DNA of 64,000 bases from Labrys sp. KNU-23 (GTDB taxonomy: Bacteria; Pseudomonadota; Alphaproteobacteria; Rhizobiales; Labraceae): NCBI RefSeq assembly GCF_008330945.1, contig NZ_CP043488.1, forward strand, positions 682,001-746,000. The letters run 5' to 3'. The translations under genes were made by a program, and so were the position numbers. A model generated the notes under the pieces. It made no database searches and was not told the DNA's origin. It saw only the letters and a list, made by a program, of their open reading frames with translations. Each line of letters begins with the position of its first letter. Within the stretch, counting starts at the first letter, position 1. This document shows positions 53,794 through 62,151 of the stretch, piece after piece.

Positions 53794-53985
53794 ATGACCC
53801 CCCCGATCGAAAAGGACAATGTCCAGCCGGCCCCGCCCGATGGACGGGATACGCAAAACATTACGGCCGATACCGTCCGGCAGGGGCCGGCGGGCTGGCG
53901 GGTCCTCTACGTACTGGTCGTGGGGACGGTTGGTGCTGCCTTGGCCTGCCTGGTTGCCTATGGGTTCTGGACATATTTCCGATAG
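53794..53985 (+). CDS. 63-residue single-pass membrane protein
   Basis: A polar N-terminus (MTPPIEKDNVQPAPPDGRDT) is followed by one membrane helix (VLYVLVVGTVGAALACLVAY) and a short end GFWTYFR. AAAGGAGG precedes the ATG, and an EcfG-type promoter lies upstream, so it is very likely real. Family unknown. Confidence 0.7.
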   Translation: MTPPIEKDNVQPAPPDGRDTQNITADTVRQGPAGWRVLYVLVVGTVGAALACLVAYGFWTYFR

Positions 53986-54067
53986 GATTGGGGCGTCGCA
54001 CAGGCCCCCTTCGTTCCGCTCCGGGACGGCGGCCGTCGGGCGGGAAGGCCGACATCGACGGACTCCA

Positions 54068-54092
54068 GGAACAATCGCACAGACGCTCGGTT
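54068..54092 (+). promoter_or_regulatory. EcfG-type promoter for ku-ligD
   Basis: GGAAC (54068-54072), 16 bases, GGTT (54089-54092), ~70 bases before the ku ATG at 54162. It would place end-joining repair under general stress control. Confidence 0.6.
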
Positions 54093-54161
54093 TGAGGAAC
54101 AGTCGCGGGTAGCGTCGCAGGGCTTCGCGCGGCGTTCATCGTCGAGCCGGGAGGCAGATCT

Positions 54162-55010
54162 ATGGCGCCACGAGCGAACTGGAAGGGGTTCCTGAAAATT
54201 GCCGAGGTTGCTTGTCCGGTTGCGCTCTACACGGCTGCATCGGCTTCCGATCGCATGGTGTTTCACACCCTCAACCGGGCGACCGGCCATCGCGTCCATC
54301 GCGTCTTCATCGATGGTGAGACAGGCAAGACGGTACCCCGCGAAGAGCAGGTCAAGGGCTATGAGACGGCGCCGGGGGATTATGTCGTATTGGAGCCCGA
54401 GGAAGTCACCTCGGCCGTGCCGGACAGCGACAAGACGCTCGCCGTCGATGCCTTCATCCCGTGCCGGGAGATCGACCATGTCTATTTCGACAATCCCTAT
54501 TATCTCGCGCCGGCCAATGGCGAGGCGGAGGAGGTCTATGCGGTGATCCGCGATGGCATGAGCGCCCGCAAGGTCGCGGCGCTGGCCCGGACCGTATTGT
54601 TCCGGCGGGTCCGGACGGTGTTGATCCGGGCGCATGGGCCGGGGCTGATCGCAACCACGCTCAATTTCGATTATGAGGTGCGCCCGGCCGAGGAGGTCTT
54701 CGATGAGGTGCCGGACCTTACGATCGAAGGTGAGATGCTGGATCTGGCCAAGCACATCATCCGCACCAAATCCGGCACATTCGATCCGTCGCAATTCGAG
54801 GATCGCTATGAGGAGGCGCTCGCAGATCTGGTCAAGGCCAAGATCGCCGGAAAGCCGGTTCCGATCCGCAAGGCGCCTGCCCGCGAAAAGGTGGTCGACC
54901 TGATGGCGGTTTTGCGCGAGAGCGCCGGGCTGACCAAAGCCAAATCAGCCCGGCGGTCTTCGGCACGGCCCAAGACCGTGCGCAAAACGACCGCGCGCAA
55001 GGCGAACTGA
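54162..55010 (+). CDS. ku: DNA end-binding protein Ku (first copy)
   Basis: A 282-residue bacterial Ku with the core beta-barrel: NWKGFLKIAEVACPVALYTA, FHTLNRATGHRVHRVFIDGE, GDYVVLEPEE and IDHVYFDNPYYL, then a Lys/Arg/Ala-rich tail for DNA binding. Ku rings thread onto DNA double-strand ends and recruit LigD. ligD begins one base after its stop, so the two are co-translated. A second Ku lies convergent beyond ligD, suggesting Ku heterodimers as in Sinorhizobium. Confidence 0.95.
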   Translation: MAPRANWKGFLKIAEVACPVALYTAASASDRMVFHTLNRATGHRVHRVFIDGETGKTVPREEQVKGYETAPGDYVVLEPEEVTSAVPDSDKTLAVDAFIPCREIDHVYFDNPYYLAPANGEAEEVYAVIRDGMSARKVAALARTVLFRRVRTVLIRAHGPGLIATTLNFDYEVRPAEEVFDEVPDLTIEGEMLDLAKHIIRTKSGTFDPSQFEDRYEEALADLVKAKIAGKPVPIRKAPAREKVVDLMAVLRESAGLTKAKSARRSSARPKTVRKTTARKAN

Positions 55011-55011
55011 C

Positions 55012-57549
55012 ATGAGCGCGCTCGAGCCCTATCACCACAAACGCGATTTCAAGGTGACCCCCGAACCGAAGGGGCGCACCGGACGCAGGCGCGGCAACAG
55101 CTTCGTGATCCAGAAGCACGATGCCAGGCGGCTGCATTACGATTTCCGGCTCGAGATGGACGGGGTGCTCAAGAGTTGGGCTGTTACCAAGGGACCCAGT
55201 CTGGTCCCCGGCGAAAAGCGCCTTGCCGTGCATGTCGAGGACCATCCGCTCGACTATGGAGTTTTCGAAGGAACCATACCCAAGGGAGAATATGGCGGCG
55301 GCACCGTGATCCTTTGGGACCGGGGCACCTGGCAACCGATCGGGGATCCGCATCGGGGCTACGACAAGGGTCATCTGGAATTCGAGCTGAAGGGCGAAAA
55401 GCTCGCCGGCCGCTGGCATCTGATCCGCATGCGCGGCAAGCCGCGCGAGAAGTGCGAGAACTGGCTGCTGATCAAGGCAGACGACGAAGCTGCTCGTCCG
55501 CCGGACGCTCCGGACATATTGGAGGAACGCCCGGAATCGGTGAAGACGGGCCGCGGTGTCGCCGAGGTTGCGGGGGAAGAGCCGGGCTGGTCGTCCAGGA
55601 CGGGCAGGCTTGCCCCCAAGAGCAAGCGAACCCGGCAACCGGCAAGCCGGCACAAGCTTGGCGCCGTCCCCGACCTGGCTTCGATCAAGGCAGCCCGGAA
55701 GACGCCGATGCCGGGTTTCGTCGAACCGACGCTCGCAATGCTGGTCGCCAAGGCGCCGGCTGGTCCGGATTGGATCCACGAGATCAAATTCGATGGTTAT
55801 CGCCTCCAGGCGCGCATCGAGGCAGGACGGGTCAAGCTCCTGACCCGCAGCGGCCTCGACTGGACCGGAAAGTTCGGCAAGCCGATACTGGCCGCGCTGC
55901 AGGCCTTGCCGATCGGCTCGGCGCTCATCGATGGCGAATTGGTGGTCGAAGCCGGCACGGGAGCCTCGGATTTTTCCTCTCTGCAGGCGGATCTGAGCGA
56001 GGGCCGCTCCGACCGTCTCGTCTATTACGGCTTCGATCTCATCTATCTCGACGGCTATGACCTCAGGGCCCTGCCGTTGATCCGGCGCAAGGCGCTTCTG
56101 CAGGGACTGCTCGCCGATGCCAGGCCGGAGATCCGCTTTTCCGATCACTTCGAGGAGAGCGGCGCCATGGTCCTGCGTCACGCCTGCCGGCTGAGCCTGG
56201 AAGGCATCGTCTCCAAGCTTCGCACTGCCCCCTACCAGTCGGGGCGCGGCAGGAGCTGGGTCAAGTCCAAATGCTCGGCGCGCCAGGAGTTCGTGGTCGC
56301 GGGCTATGTGCCATCGACCATGTCCCGAAAGGCGATCGGATCGCTTGTCCTGGGTGTCTATCAGGATGGGCGCCTGGAGCCGGTCGGCCGGGTCGGCACC
56401 GGCTTCACGCGTTCGGTTGCCGAAGATCTGTTCCGGCGCCTGGAGGGCATGCGCATCAAGCAGAGCCCGTTTGCCCGCCCGCTCACCGCCGAGGAAGGCC
56501 GGCAAGTGCGCTTCACGCGCCCGGAACTGGTGGCCGAGGTGGAATTCCGGGCCTGGACGGCCGATCGTCATCTGCGCCATGCTTCCTTTCGCGGTCTTCG
56601 CGAGGACAAGCCGGCGAAAGAGGTCGTCAGGGAGACCAGGAAAAAGGCAGGAACCATGGCTGGAGCACCGCGCCGAACCGTGAAGCTCACCCATCCCGAT
56701 CGGCTCTACTGGCCGCAGGAAGGTGTGACCAAGGAAGGGCTTGCCGATTATTACGCCGAGGTCTGGCGCGTCATGGCGCCCTTTATCGTCGGCCGACCCC
56801 TGGCTCTGCTGCGTTGTCCTGACGGCATCGAAGGACCTCGCTTCTTTCAGAAGCACGCCTGGAAGGGCGTGAACGAGCACATCCTTCAGGTGAGCGATCC
56901 CAAGGACCGGGATGGCGAGCCCCTGATCGCGATCGAGGATCTCGACGGCCTGATCGGTCTGGTCCAGGCGGCCGTCCTGGAGATTCACCCCTGGGGATCG
57001 ACGCTCGCCGATTGGGAGCGACCCGACCTGATCACCATGGATCTCGATCCCGGTGACGATGTCGCGTGGGGCGAGGTCATCTCGGCCGCCGAGCAGGTGA
57101 AGGAACGGCTCGAACAGGCTGGGCTCGCTGCTTTCGTGAAGACGTCGGGCGGCAAGGGACTGCATGTGGTCGCTCCCTTGAAACCGAAAGCCAACTGGCC
57201 GAAGGTCAAGGCGTTCACCAAGGCCATGGCCGATGCCATGGCAGCCGACAGTCCGGATCGCTTCGTCTCGACCATCACCAAGGCAAAGCGCCACGGCAAG
57301 ATCCTGATCGATTATCTGCGCAACCAACGCGGCTCCACGGCGGTGGCGCCCTATTCGACCCGGGCGCGGCCCGGCGCCGCCGTTTCCATGCCGGTCGCCT
57401 GGGAGGAACTGGCGCCCGCGATCGGGCCGGCCTATTTCACGGTGACGAACACGCCGACGCGGTTATCGGCCCTTGCCGCCGATCCCTGGGCGCATTTCCG
57501 TGAAGCGGCCGTACCCCTCGAAGCCCGAGTGGCGCGCAAGGCAGCTTGA
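55012..57549 (+). CDS. ligD: ATP-dependent DNA ligase LigD (PE-LIG-POL)
   Basis: An 845-residue multi-domain end-joining enzyme in the order phosphoesterase (about 30-160, IQKHDARRLHYDFRLE), ligase (about 235-545, adenylation Lys259 in HEIKFDGYR) and polymerase/primase (about 565-835, VKLTHPDRLYWPQEG, DLDPGDDVAW). The order with POL last is that of Pseudomonas and rhizobial LigD rather than mycobacterial LigD. It processes, fills and seals breaks held by Ku. It overlaps the ku transcript and converges on the second ku. Confidence 0.96.
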   Translation: MSALEPYHHKRDFKVTPEPKGRTGRRRGNSFVIQKHDARRLHYDFRLEMDGVLKSWAVTKGPSLVPGEKRLAVHVEDHPLDYGVFEGTIPKGEYGGGTVILWDRGTWQPIGDPHRGYDKGHLEFELKGEKLAGRWHLIRMRGKPREKCENWLLIKADDEAARPPDAPDILEERPESVKTGRGVAEVAGEEPGWSSRTGRLAPKSKRTRQPASRHKLGAVPDLASIKAARKTPMPGFVEPTLAMLVAKAPAGPDWIHEIKFDGYRLQARIEAGRVKLLTRSGLDWTGKFGKPILAALQALPIGSALIDGELVVEAGTGASDFSSLQADLSEGRSDRLVYYGFDLIYLDGYDLRALPLIRRKALLQGLLADARPEIRFSDHFEESGAMVLRHACRLSLEGIVSKLRTAPYQSGRGRSWVKSKCSARQEFVVAGYVPSTMSRKAIGSLVLGVYQDGRLEPVGRVGTGFTRSVAEDLFRRLEGMRIKQSPFARPLTAEEGRQVRFTRPELVAEVEFRAWTADRHLRHASFRGLREDKPAKEVVRETRKKAGTMAGAPRRTVKLTHPDRLYWPQEGVTKEGLADYYAEVWRVMAPFIVGRPLALLRCPDGIEGPRFFQKHAWKGVNEHILQVSDPKDRDGEPLIAIEDLDGLIGLVQAAVLEIHPWGSTLADWERPDLITMDLDPGDDVAWGEVISAAEQVKERLEQAGLAAFVKTSGGKGLHVVAPLKPKANWPKVKAFTKAMADAMAADSPDRFVSTITKAKRHGKILIDYLRNQRGSTAVAPYSTRARPGAAVSMPVAWEELAPAIGPAYFTVTNTPTRLSALAADPWAHFREAAVPLEARVARKAA

Positions 57550-57569
57550 GAGAGGGCCGGGCGGGGGGA

Positions 57570-58361
57570 TCAACGTCGCGCTTCGCGCGCCAGGCTCCGG
57601 CGCAGGGCATCCATGATGCTGACGACCTTGCCGGGCTCCTCGCTCTTGCGCCGAGCCACGGCCCGCCGTCGCCCCTTCTTCTTGGCGGCGATGATCTCGA
57701 GAAGGCGTTCCTGCACGGGATCGCGCACCATGTCCGGGCTCCAGGATTTCGTGCGCCCATCGATCAATTTCTGCATGAGCTGCAGCGTGGCCCGATCGGG
57801 ACCGACATCGGCGAGATCGCCAAAATAGCTGGCGGGGTCACGGACCTCGTCGCCGAAACGCAGGGTCCACACGACGATGCCCTTGCCGCGGGGCTCCAGC
57901 ATCACCGCGCGCTCGCGCCGATACATCACCAGGCGGGCAATGCCGACGACCTGTGTCGTGGCCATGGCGTCGCGGATGACCGCGAAAGCTTCCTCCCCGA
58001 CAGGATCGTCCGGCGTCAGATAATGCGGCTTGTCGAGCCAGATCCATTCGATGTCCTCCTGCGGGGCGAAGAGTTCGATGTCGATGGTCCGGGTGCTCTC
58101 CAGGGCGACGGCCTCGATCTCGTCGTCCTCGAGCATGACATAGTCGTCCTCGCCGCGCTGATAGCCCTTGACCTCGTCGTCCTCCTCGACGCGCTTGCCG
58201 GTGACCGCATCGACATATTGGCTGACGATGCGATTGCCGGTGGCGCGGTTGAGCGTATGGAAACGGACCTTCTCGCTCTGCGACGTCGCCGGTGTCAGCG
58301 CCACCGGGCAGGTGACCAGGGAGAGTTTGAGGTAACCTTTCCAGAACGGGCGAGAAACCAT
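57570..58361 (-). CDS. ku: DNA end-binding protein Ku (second copy)
   Basis: A 263-residue Ku: RPFWKGYLKLSLVTCPVALT, FHTLNRATGNRIVSQYVDAV, DDYVMLEDDEIEAV and EWIWLDKPHYL. The C-terminal part keeps a basic stretch AAKKKGRRRAVARRK. It is clearly related to but distinct from the copy at 54162. Its stop is 20 bases from the ligD stop on the opposite strand. No EcfG-type promoter was found in front of it, so the two Ku genes may be regulated differently. Confidence 0.95.
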   Translation of the reverse strand: MVSRPFWKGYLKLSLVTCPVALTPATSQSEKVRFHTLNRATGNRIVSQYVDAVTGKRVEEDDEVKGYQRGEDDYVMLEDDEIEAVALESTRTIDIELFAPQEDIEWIWLDKPHYLTPDDPVGEEAFAVIRDAMATTQVVGIARLVMYRRERAVMLEPRGKGIVVWTLRFGDEVRDPASYFGDLADVGPDRATLQLMQKLIDGRTKSWSPDMVRDPVQERLLEIIAAKKKGRRRAVARRKSEEPGKVVSIMDALRRSLAREARR

Positions 58362-58429
58362 GGGGCTTTCTCCTGACGCAAAGCACGTTGAGGCCTGAAC
58401 GCTCGATAGGTTTCCGCGAAGGGCCGTTC

Positions 58430-58786
58430 CTATGCCTCCCGCATGAAGATATCGGCGTTTGTCGTCACCGCATGCGGCCAAAGGCGCTCGGTGATGCGGG
58501 CATCCGGGTCGAGTTGGCCATCCGAGATGACGTGCCAGACCGTGTTGAGGCGGCCGCCACGCGACAAGCCGCTATAGGAACAGAGCAGGTCCCCGCCGGC
58601 GGTCGAGGCGGTGAAGGCAAAGTTGATGCAATGTCCCAGATGAATGCCTGAGACGGCGATCTCCGTGCCATAGAAGCCGCTTTCGAGGAGGGCCGTCTTG
58701 AAGGTACCGATGATCCTGCCTTCCGCATCGTCGGTAATGGTGAGGATCGATCCGTATTGGTTCTTCCATCTGCCTACCCAGCTCAT
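58430..58786 (-). CDS. Avidin/streptavidin-like protein without signal peptide
   Basis: The 118-residue product follows the avidin beta-barrel: GRWKNQYGSILTIT (Asn9 and Ser13 match biotin-binding Asn23 and Ser27 of streptavidin), GTFKTAL, INFAFTAS, CSYSG, LNTVWHVISDG (Trp84 for Trp108), a further Trp103 and DIF near the end (Asp112 for Asp128). Tyr43, Trp79 and Trp92 of streptavidin are replaced by Phe29, a Phe near 58 and Tyr71, so the pocket differs. Secreted avidins have a signal peptide and this one has none. GGGAGGA precedes the ATG. Ligand unknown. Confidence 0.75.
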   Translation of the reverse strand: MSWVGRWKNQYGSILTITDDAEGRIIGTFKTALLESGFYGTEIAVSGIHLGHCINFAFTASTAGGDLLCSYSGLSRGGRLNTVWHVISDGQLDPDARITERLWPHAVTTNADIFMREA

Positions 58787-59006
58787 GCCAGTCCTCCCTG
58801 TCGGCTCCGCGTCGGCACGATTCCCGCCGGGTGGACGAGACGATGTGCGCCGACGGGATGACGTGTTCTCGGCCTGTGCGCGATGGACCGCTCCTGAAGA
58901 AGAACAAGCTTCGACAGGGATTGTTTCATGGCACTGGCGGCCGCGACGGAGGATTCGCGAAGGCATCCGCAAGCCTATCCGGCGTCGTTCCCCCGCGATG
59001 CCTCGA

Positions 59007-59031
59007 GGAACTTCATATCCGCTGGGCGGTT
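59007..59031 (+). promoter_or_regulatory. EcfG-type promoter for the DUF2171 gene
   Basis: GGAAC (59007-59011), 16 bases, GGTT (59028-59031), 24 bases before the ATG at 59056. Confidence 0.6.
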
Positions 59032-59055
59032 AGAGTCTCGTTTTCACGAGAGGGC

Positions 59056-59292
59056 ATGGCGATGATGGATATCCGCGAAAATATGGAAGTCGTTGACGCT
59101 AATGATCAACATGTCGGCATTGTAGAAAGAGTGGAAGGCACTTCGATCAAGTTGAGCGACGACGATATCCTGGATCCCCGGCGGCCCTTCATCGACATAT
59201 CCCAGGTATCTGCGGTCGAGGGGAACAAGGTGAAGCTGCGGCAGAAGGTGTCTGCCGTTTCGACGCGCGCCTTCCTGTCTTCGGACGGATAG
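59056..59292 (+). CDS. DUF2171 family protein
   Basis: A 78-residue protein with the DUF2171 plan: IRENMEVVDANDQHVGIVER, VEGTSIKLSDDD, and a final strand FIDISQVSAVEGNKVKLRQK. It is related to the PRC-barrel fold and common in stress regulons. The start may be any of the ATGs at 59056, 59062 or 59065, and the GAGAGGG site favours the later two. An EcfG-type promoter precedes it. Confidence 0.85.
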   Translation: MAMMDIRENMEVVDANDQHVGIVERVEGTSIKLSDDDILDPRRPFIDISQVSAVEGNKVKLRQKVSAVSTRAFLSSDG

Positions 59293-59327
59293 GCGCTCCG
59301 GGTTTCACAATCAGCTTGGCTTCAACC

Positions 59328-59352
59328 CGCGGCATGAGTCGGCCATGCCGCG
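59328..59352. terminator. Bidirectional hairpin between DUF2171 and acylase genes
   Basis: CGCGGCATG (59328-59336) pairs with CATGCCGCG (59344-59352) around a 7-base loop, between two convergent stops. Confidence 0.6.
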
Positions 59353-59379
59353 TGTCGCAAAGGGTATTTCCTGCGCCAT

Positions 59380-61797
59380 TTAATGCGCCGGCGTGTAGGT
59401 CACGATTTCGCTTGCTGCATTTTCGACCGCTGGCTTGGAGTAGAGCAGGGGCACATATTGCCCATTGGCCCAGAGCGGCGCGAGATCGCGATAATGGGGG
59501 CTAAAGGGATTTCCTGATTGTCCGGGCGTGTTGATGGCACGGCTCGCGTCCCAGTTGCCGACGTCGAGCACCATGCGGAAGGATGCGCCCGAGGTCAGGC
59601 GAAAGTCCGAGCTGCGATAGCTTGCGGCATGGGGCACGTTGCTGGCGCCGCTGAGCTCGAATGGGCCGACGCGCATCTGTGCCTGGGCCGAGGCATCGGC
59701 AAGTGGCATGAGTGCATGATCGAATTGGGCATGGTGCAGGCGGCCCCAGCGCCATTGGCCGGCATCCTCGCCGAGAAGCTTGGAGACCTCCGCGATTGCC
59801 GTGCCGATGCTCTGCAGCAGCAGTTTGTCGCGCGCCTTGGCCGGATCGCTGCCGAGTGAGGCATCCGGCTTCTCCAGAAGCTCGAACATCGCGCCGACGC
59901 TCGGCTTGGGAATGAGGGAGCGAGCGGCTTCCGGCACGATGGCGTTCACCAGCGCCGGGCCGATATGCTTGGTGATCCATACCTCGAACAGAGCGGCGGC
60001 CGCGCTGTCGCGGTCGTCGCTCGCATTCCAATCCCGCAGGAGCTGCAGTCCTTTGGCGATTTGAGAATCATCCGACTGCAGCGGCTTGAGGAGCCCGATC
60101 AGGCGGCGGCCCAGCATGCTGGTGTCGTCATTCTGCAAGTCCATCGCGTCGGCGAGGCTGAATTTCTTCTTGTTCTGCAGCACTTCGACGATGCGGTCCC
60201 AGCGGGCGGGATTGGCCCAGGAATCGAAGCCGATGCGGCGCTGCTCGATGGGATAGCCCTGTGGCAGGTTCATCTGGTTGGCGGTGGCGAAATAGCCTGT
60301 CTTCGGGTTGAAGACGCTCGGCAATTCGTCCAGGCGCAAGAAGCCCTGCCATTCATAGCGCCCATCGCCCGGCACCGGCAGCAGACCATCATAGCTGAGG
60401 CGGCGCGGCGCCATCCCGCCCGGCTGCCAGCCGATATTGCCCTTGGTGTCGGCATAGATCTGGTTCTCCGAGGGTGCTCCCCAGCGCTTCATGGCAGCCT
60501 GGAATTCCGGCCAGGTCTTCGCCGTCATGTAGTCGGACGAGCCGAAATAGGCCGAGGTTCCCGGCTCGAACCAGACGGAGCGAATGGTAAAGGCCAGATT
60601 TCGCTTGGCGTCGGTGGCAAGAACCGGCCCGTGCCGGGTGAAGCGCAGTTCGATCTCCTGCGGAGCGCCACCCTTGACTTCGACATTTTCGCGCACGGTC
60701 CGGACCGGTTCCCAGTCCGTGCCAAACTTGACCTGATCGGGATTGCTCGGATTGAGCGCCTCGACATAAAGGTCTTCCTGATCCATGCCGAAGATCGTCA
60801 AGCCAAAGGCGATGCGGCCATTATGACCGATCGAAATGCCGGGCAGCGCCGGTTCGCCGGCGCCGATCACATTCATGCCCGGCGCGACGAGATGAACGAT
60901 ATAACGCAGGGACGGCACGCTATGGTCGCGATGCGGATCATTGGCCAGGATCGGGCGCCTGGTTGCCGTGCGCTTGCCGGACACGACCCAATTGTTGGAG
61001 CCGATCGTCTCGACCTTGGTCTGCGCCTGCGCAAGGAGAGCATCAGGGTCATAGGCCTGCGCCGCTTTCTTTCCCGCCCCGAATTTCACCGGATCGGTCG
61101 CAAGCGTATAGTCCTTGAGCACGTCCCGTGGAATTGAACAGGGATCGAGGCCATCGGGGAGCTTCGTCGTCCATGCCGGTTCGAACTGGGCCTGGAGCCT
61201 GTCGGCGCCCAACCCGGCGGCACAGGCAATTTGCGCGCGCTGCACTTCCAGTTCGACATTGCGCGTCAGGCCATGACTGCGGATGCGCACGATGTCGTCG
61301 GCGTTCCACAGATCGGGACGAGAGCCAGCGATCTTGAACTCCTCGGGCAGCGGCTGCGCGCCTTCACGGGTTTCCTGGACATAGGCGTTGACGCCGGCAA
61401 CGAAGGCATCCGCGTAGTCTTTGGCGTGCGGTCCGTAGGACTGCCATTCCTTGCCCATGTCGCCGCGATAGAGGAACAGGCGTGCCGCACGGTCCTGCTC
61501 GACATAGCTCGGACCGAAATCCTTGGCCAGAAGACCAAGGCCGCGCTTGCGCCATAGATCGATCTGCCACAGGCGGTCGCGCGCGGCATTGTAGCCTTGC
61601 ATGAAGAACGCATCGCGCCGATTGGCGGTATAGAGATGGGCGATGCCCCAATGATCGAGGATCATCCTGGCTGGTTGCTGCAAACCGCGGATATTGTGGG
61701 TCTGTTGCCGTACACCCGATGAGATTTCCGCAAGAGCAGGTGAACCGGAGGCGACCAAAGCGACGGAGCTTAGAAAGATTGCAAGGCTACGAAGCAT
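59380..61797 (-). CDS. Penicillin acylase family Ntn hydrolase (secreted)
   Basis: An 805-residue precursor with a signal peptide (MLRSLAIFLSSVALVASGSP, cleavage near ALAE). The alpha part begins HNIRGLQQPARMILDHWGIA. The autocleavage site is IG|SNNWVVSGKRT, leaving Ser267 as the N-terminal nucleophile of the beta chain, followed by PILANDPH. Substrates in this family are acyl amides such as beta-lactams or acyl-homoserine lactones, and the preference cannot be read from sequence. It is periplasmic and carries no promoter of the EcfG type. Confidence 0.92.
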   Translation of the reverse strand: MLRSLAIFLSSVALVASGSPALAEISSGVRQQTHNIRGLQQPARMILDHWGIAHLYTANRRDAFFMQGYNAARDRLWQIDLWRKRGLGLLAKDFGPSYVEQDRAARLFLYRGDMGKEWQSYGPHAKDYADAFVAGVNAYVQETREGAQPLPEEFKIAGSRPDLWNADDIVRIRSHGLTRNVELEVQRAQIACAAGLGADRLQAQFEPAWTTKLPDGLDPCSIPRDVLKDYTLATDPVKFGAGKKAAQAYDPDALLAQAQTKVETIGSNNWVVSGKRTATRRPILANDPHRDHSVPSLRYIVHLVAPGMNVIGAGEPALPGISIGHNGRIAFGLTIFGMDQEDLYVEALNPSNPDQVKFGTDWEPVRTVRENVEVKGGAPQEIELRFTRHGPVLATDAKRNLAFTIRSVWFEPGTSAYFGSSDYMTAKTWPEFQAAMKRWGAPSENQIYADTKGNIGWQPGGMAPRRLSYDGLLPVPGDGRYEWQGFLRLDELPSVFNPKTGYFATANQMNLPQGYPIEQRRIGFDSWANPARWDRIVEVLQNKKKFSLADAMDLQNDDTSMLGRRLIGLLKPLQSDDSQIAKGLQLLRDWNASDDRDSAAAALFEVWITKHIGPALVNAIVPEAARSLIPKPSVGAMFELLEKPDASLGSDPAKARDKLLLQSIGTAIAEVSKLLGEDAGQWRWGRLHHAQFDHALMPLADASAQAQMRVGPFELSGASNVPHAASYRSSDFRLTSGASFRMVLDVGNWDASRAINTPGQSGNPFSPHYRDLAPLWANGQYVPLLYSKPAVENAASEIVTYTPAH

Positions 61798-62151
61798 ATC
61801 AATGACCTTGTTTTTCTATGCGGTACACTTTTTGAAAATTATGATTATTTCTAACGAGGCGCAGATAGTGGCGTCATTTCTATCGTCAGACAAGAATCTT
61901 ATCTTCGCTGCCTCGGGGAATGTGTGCGGTCATGCCGTTGCGTCTGTCTGACGCTGGATGTGCGGCAGCAGCGCAAGGCTGGTCCTTCGCCGACGGCGTT
62001 CGGGCGCGGGCGGGCCCGGGCATGTTGCGCCGAAAGGTTATTGAATATTCTAAAAATCAAGCAATATTAAGTAGTTACGCTTAAATATTAAATAATTATC
62101 TTAGATTTGCCCTGAAACGAGGCGATGCCTCATGCCGCCAGTCACGCTGGT
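61798..62151. other. AT-rich intergenic region between acylase and ROK repressor genes
   Basis: This 354-base gap is much richer in A/T than its surroundings, especially 62035-62110 with runs of TTAAATATTAAATAAT type. It holds the promoter region of the acylase gene and the 3' side of the repressor gene. No convincing gene was seen. Confidence 0.5.

Noticed and set aside
54832..57327. An 831-residue open frame on the minus strand across ligD
   Set aside because: It is a shadow of the high-GC ligD and ku coding frames. It has no ribosome site or recognisable domain, and the plus-strand frame carries all LigD motifs.
58381..58430. EcfG-type promoter for the second ku
   Set aside because: A GTTCC is present on the plus strand, but no AACN-type partner occurs 16-17 bases away.
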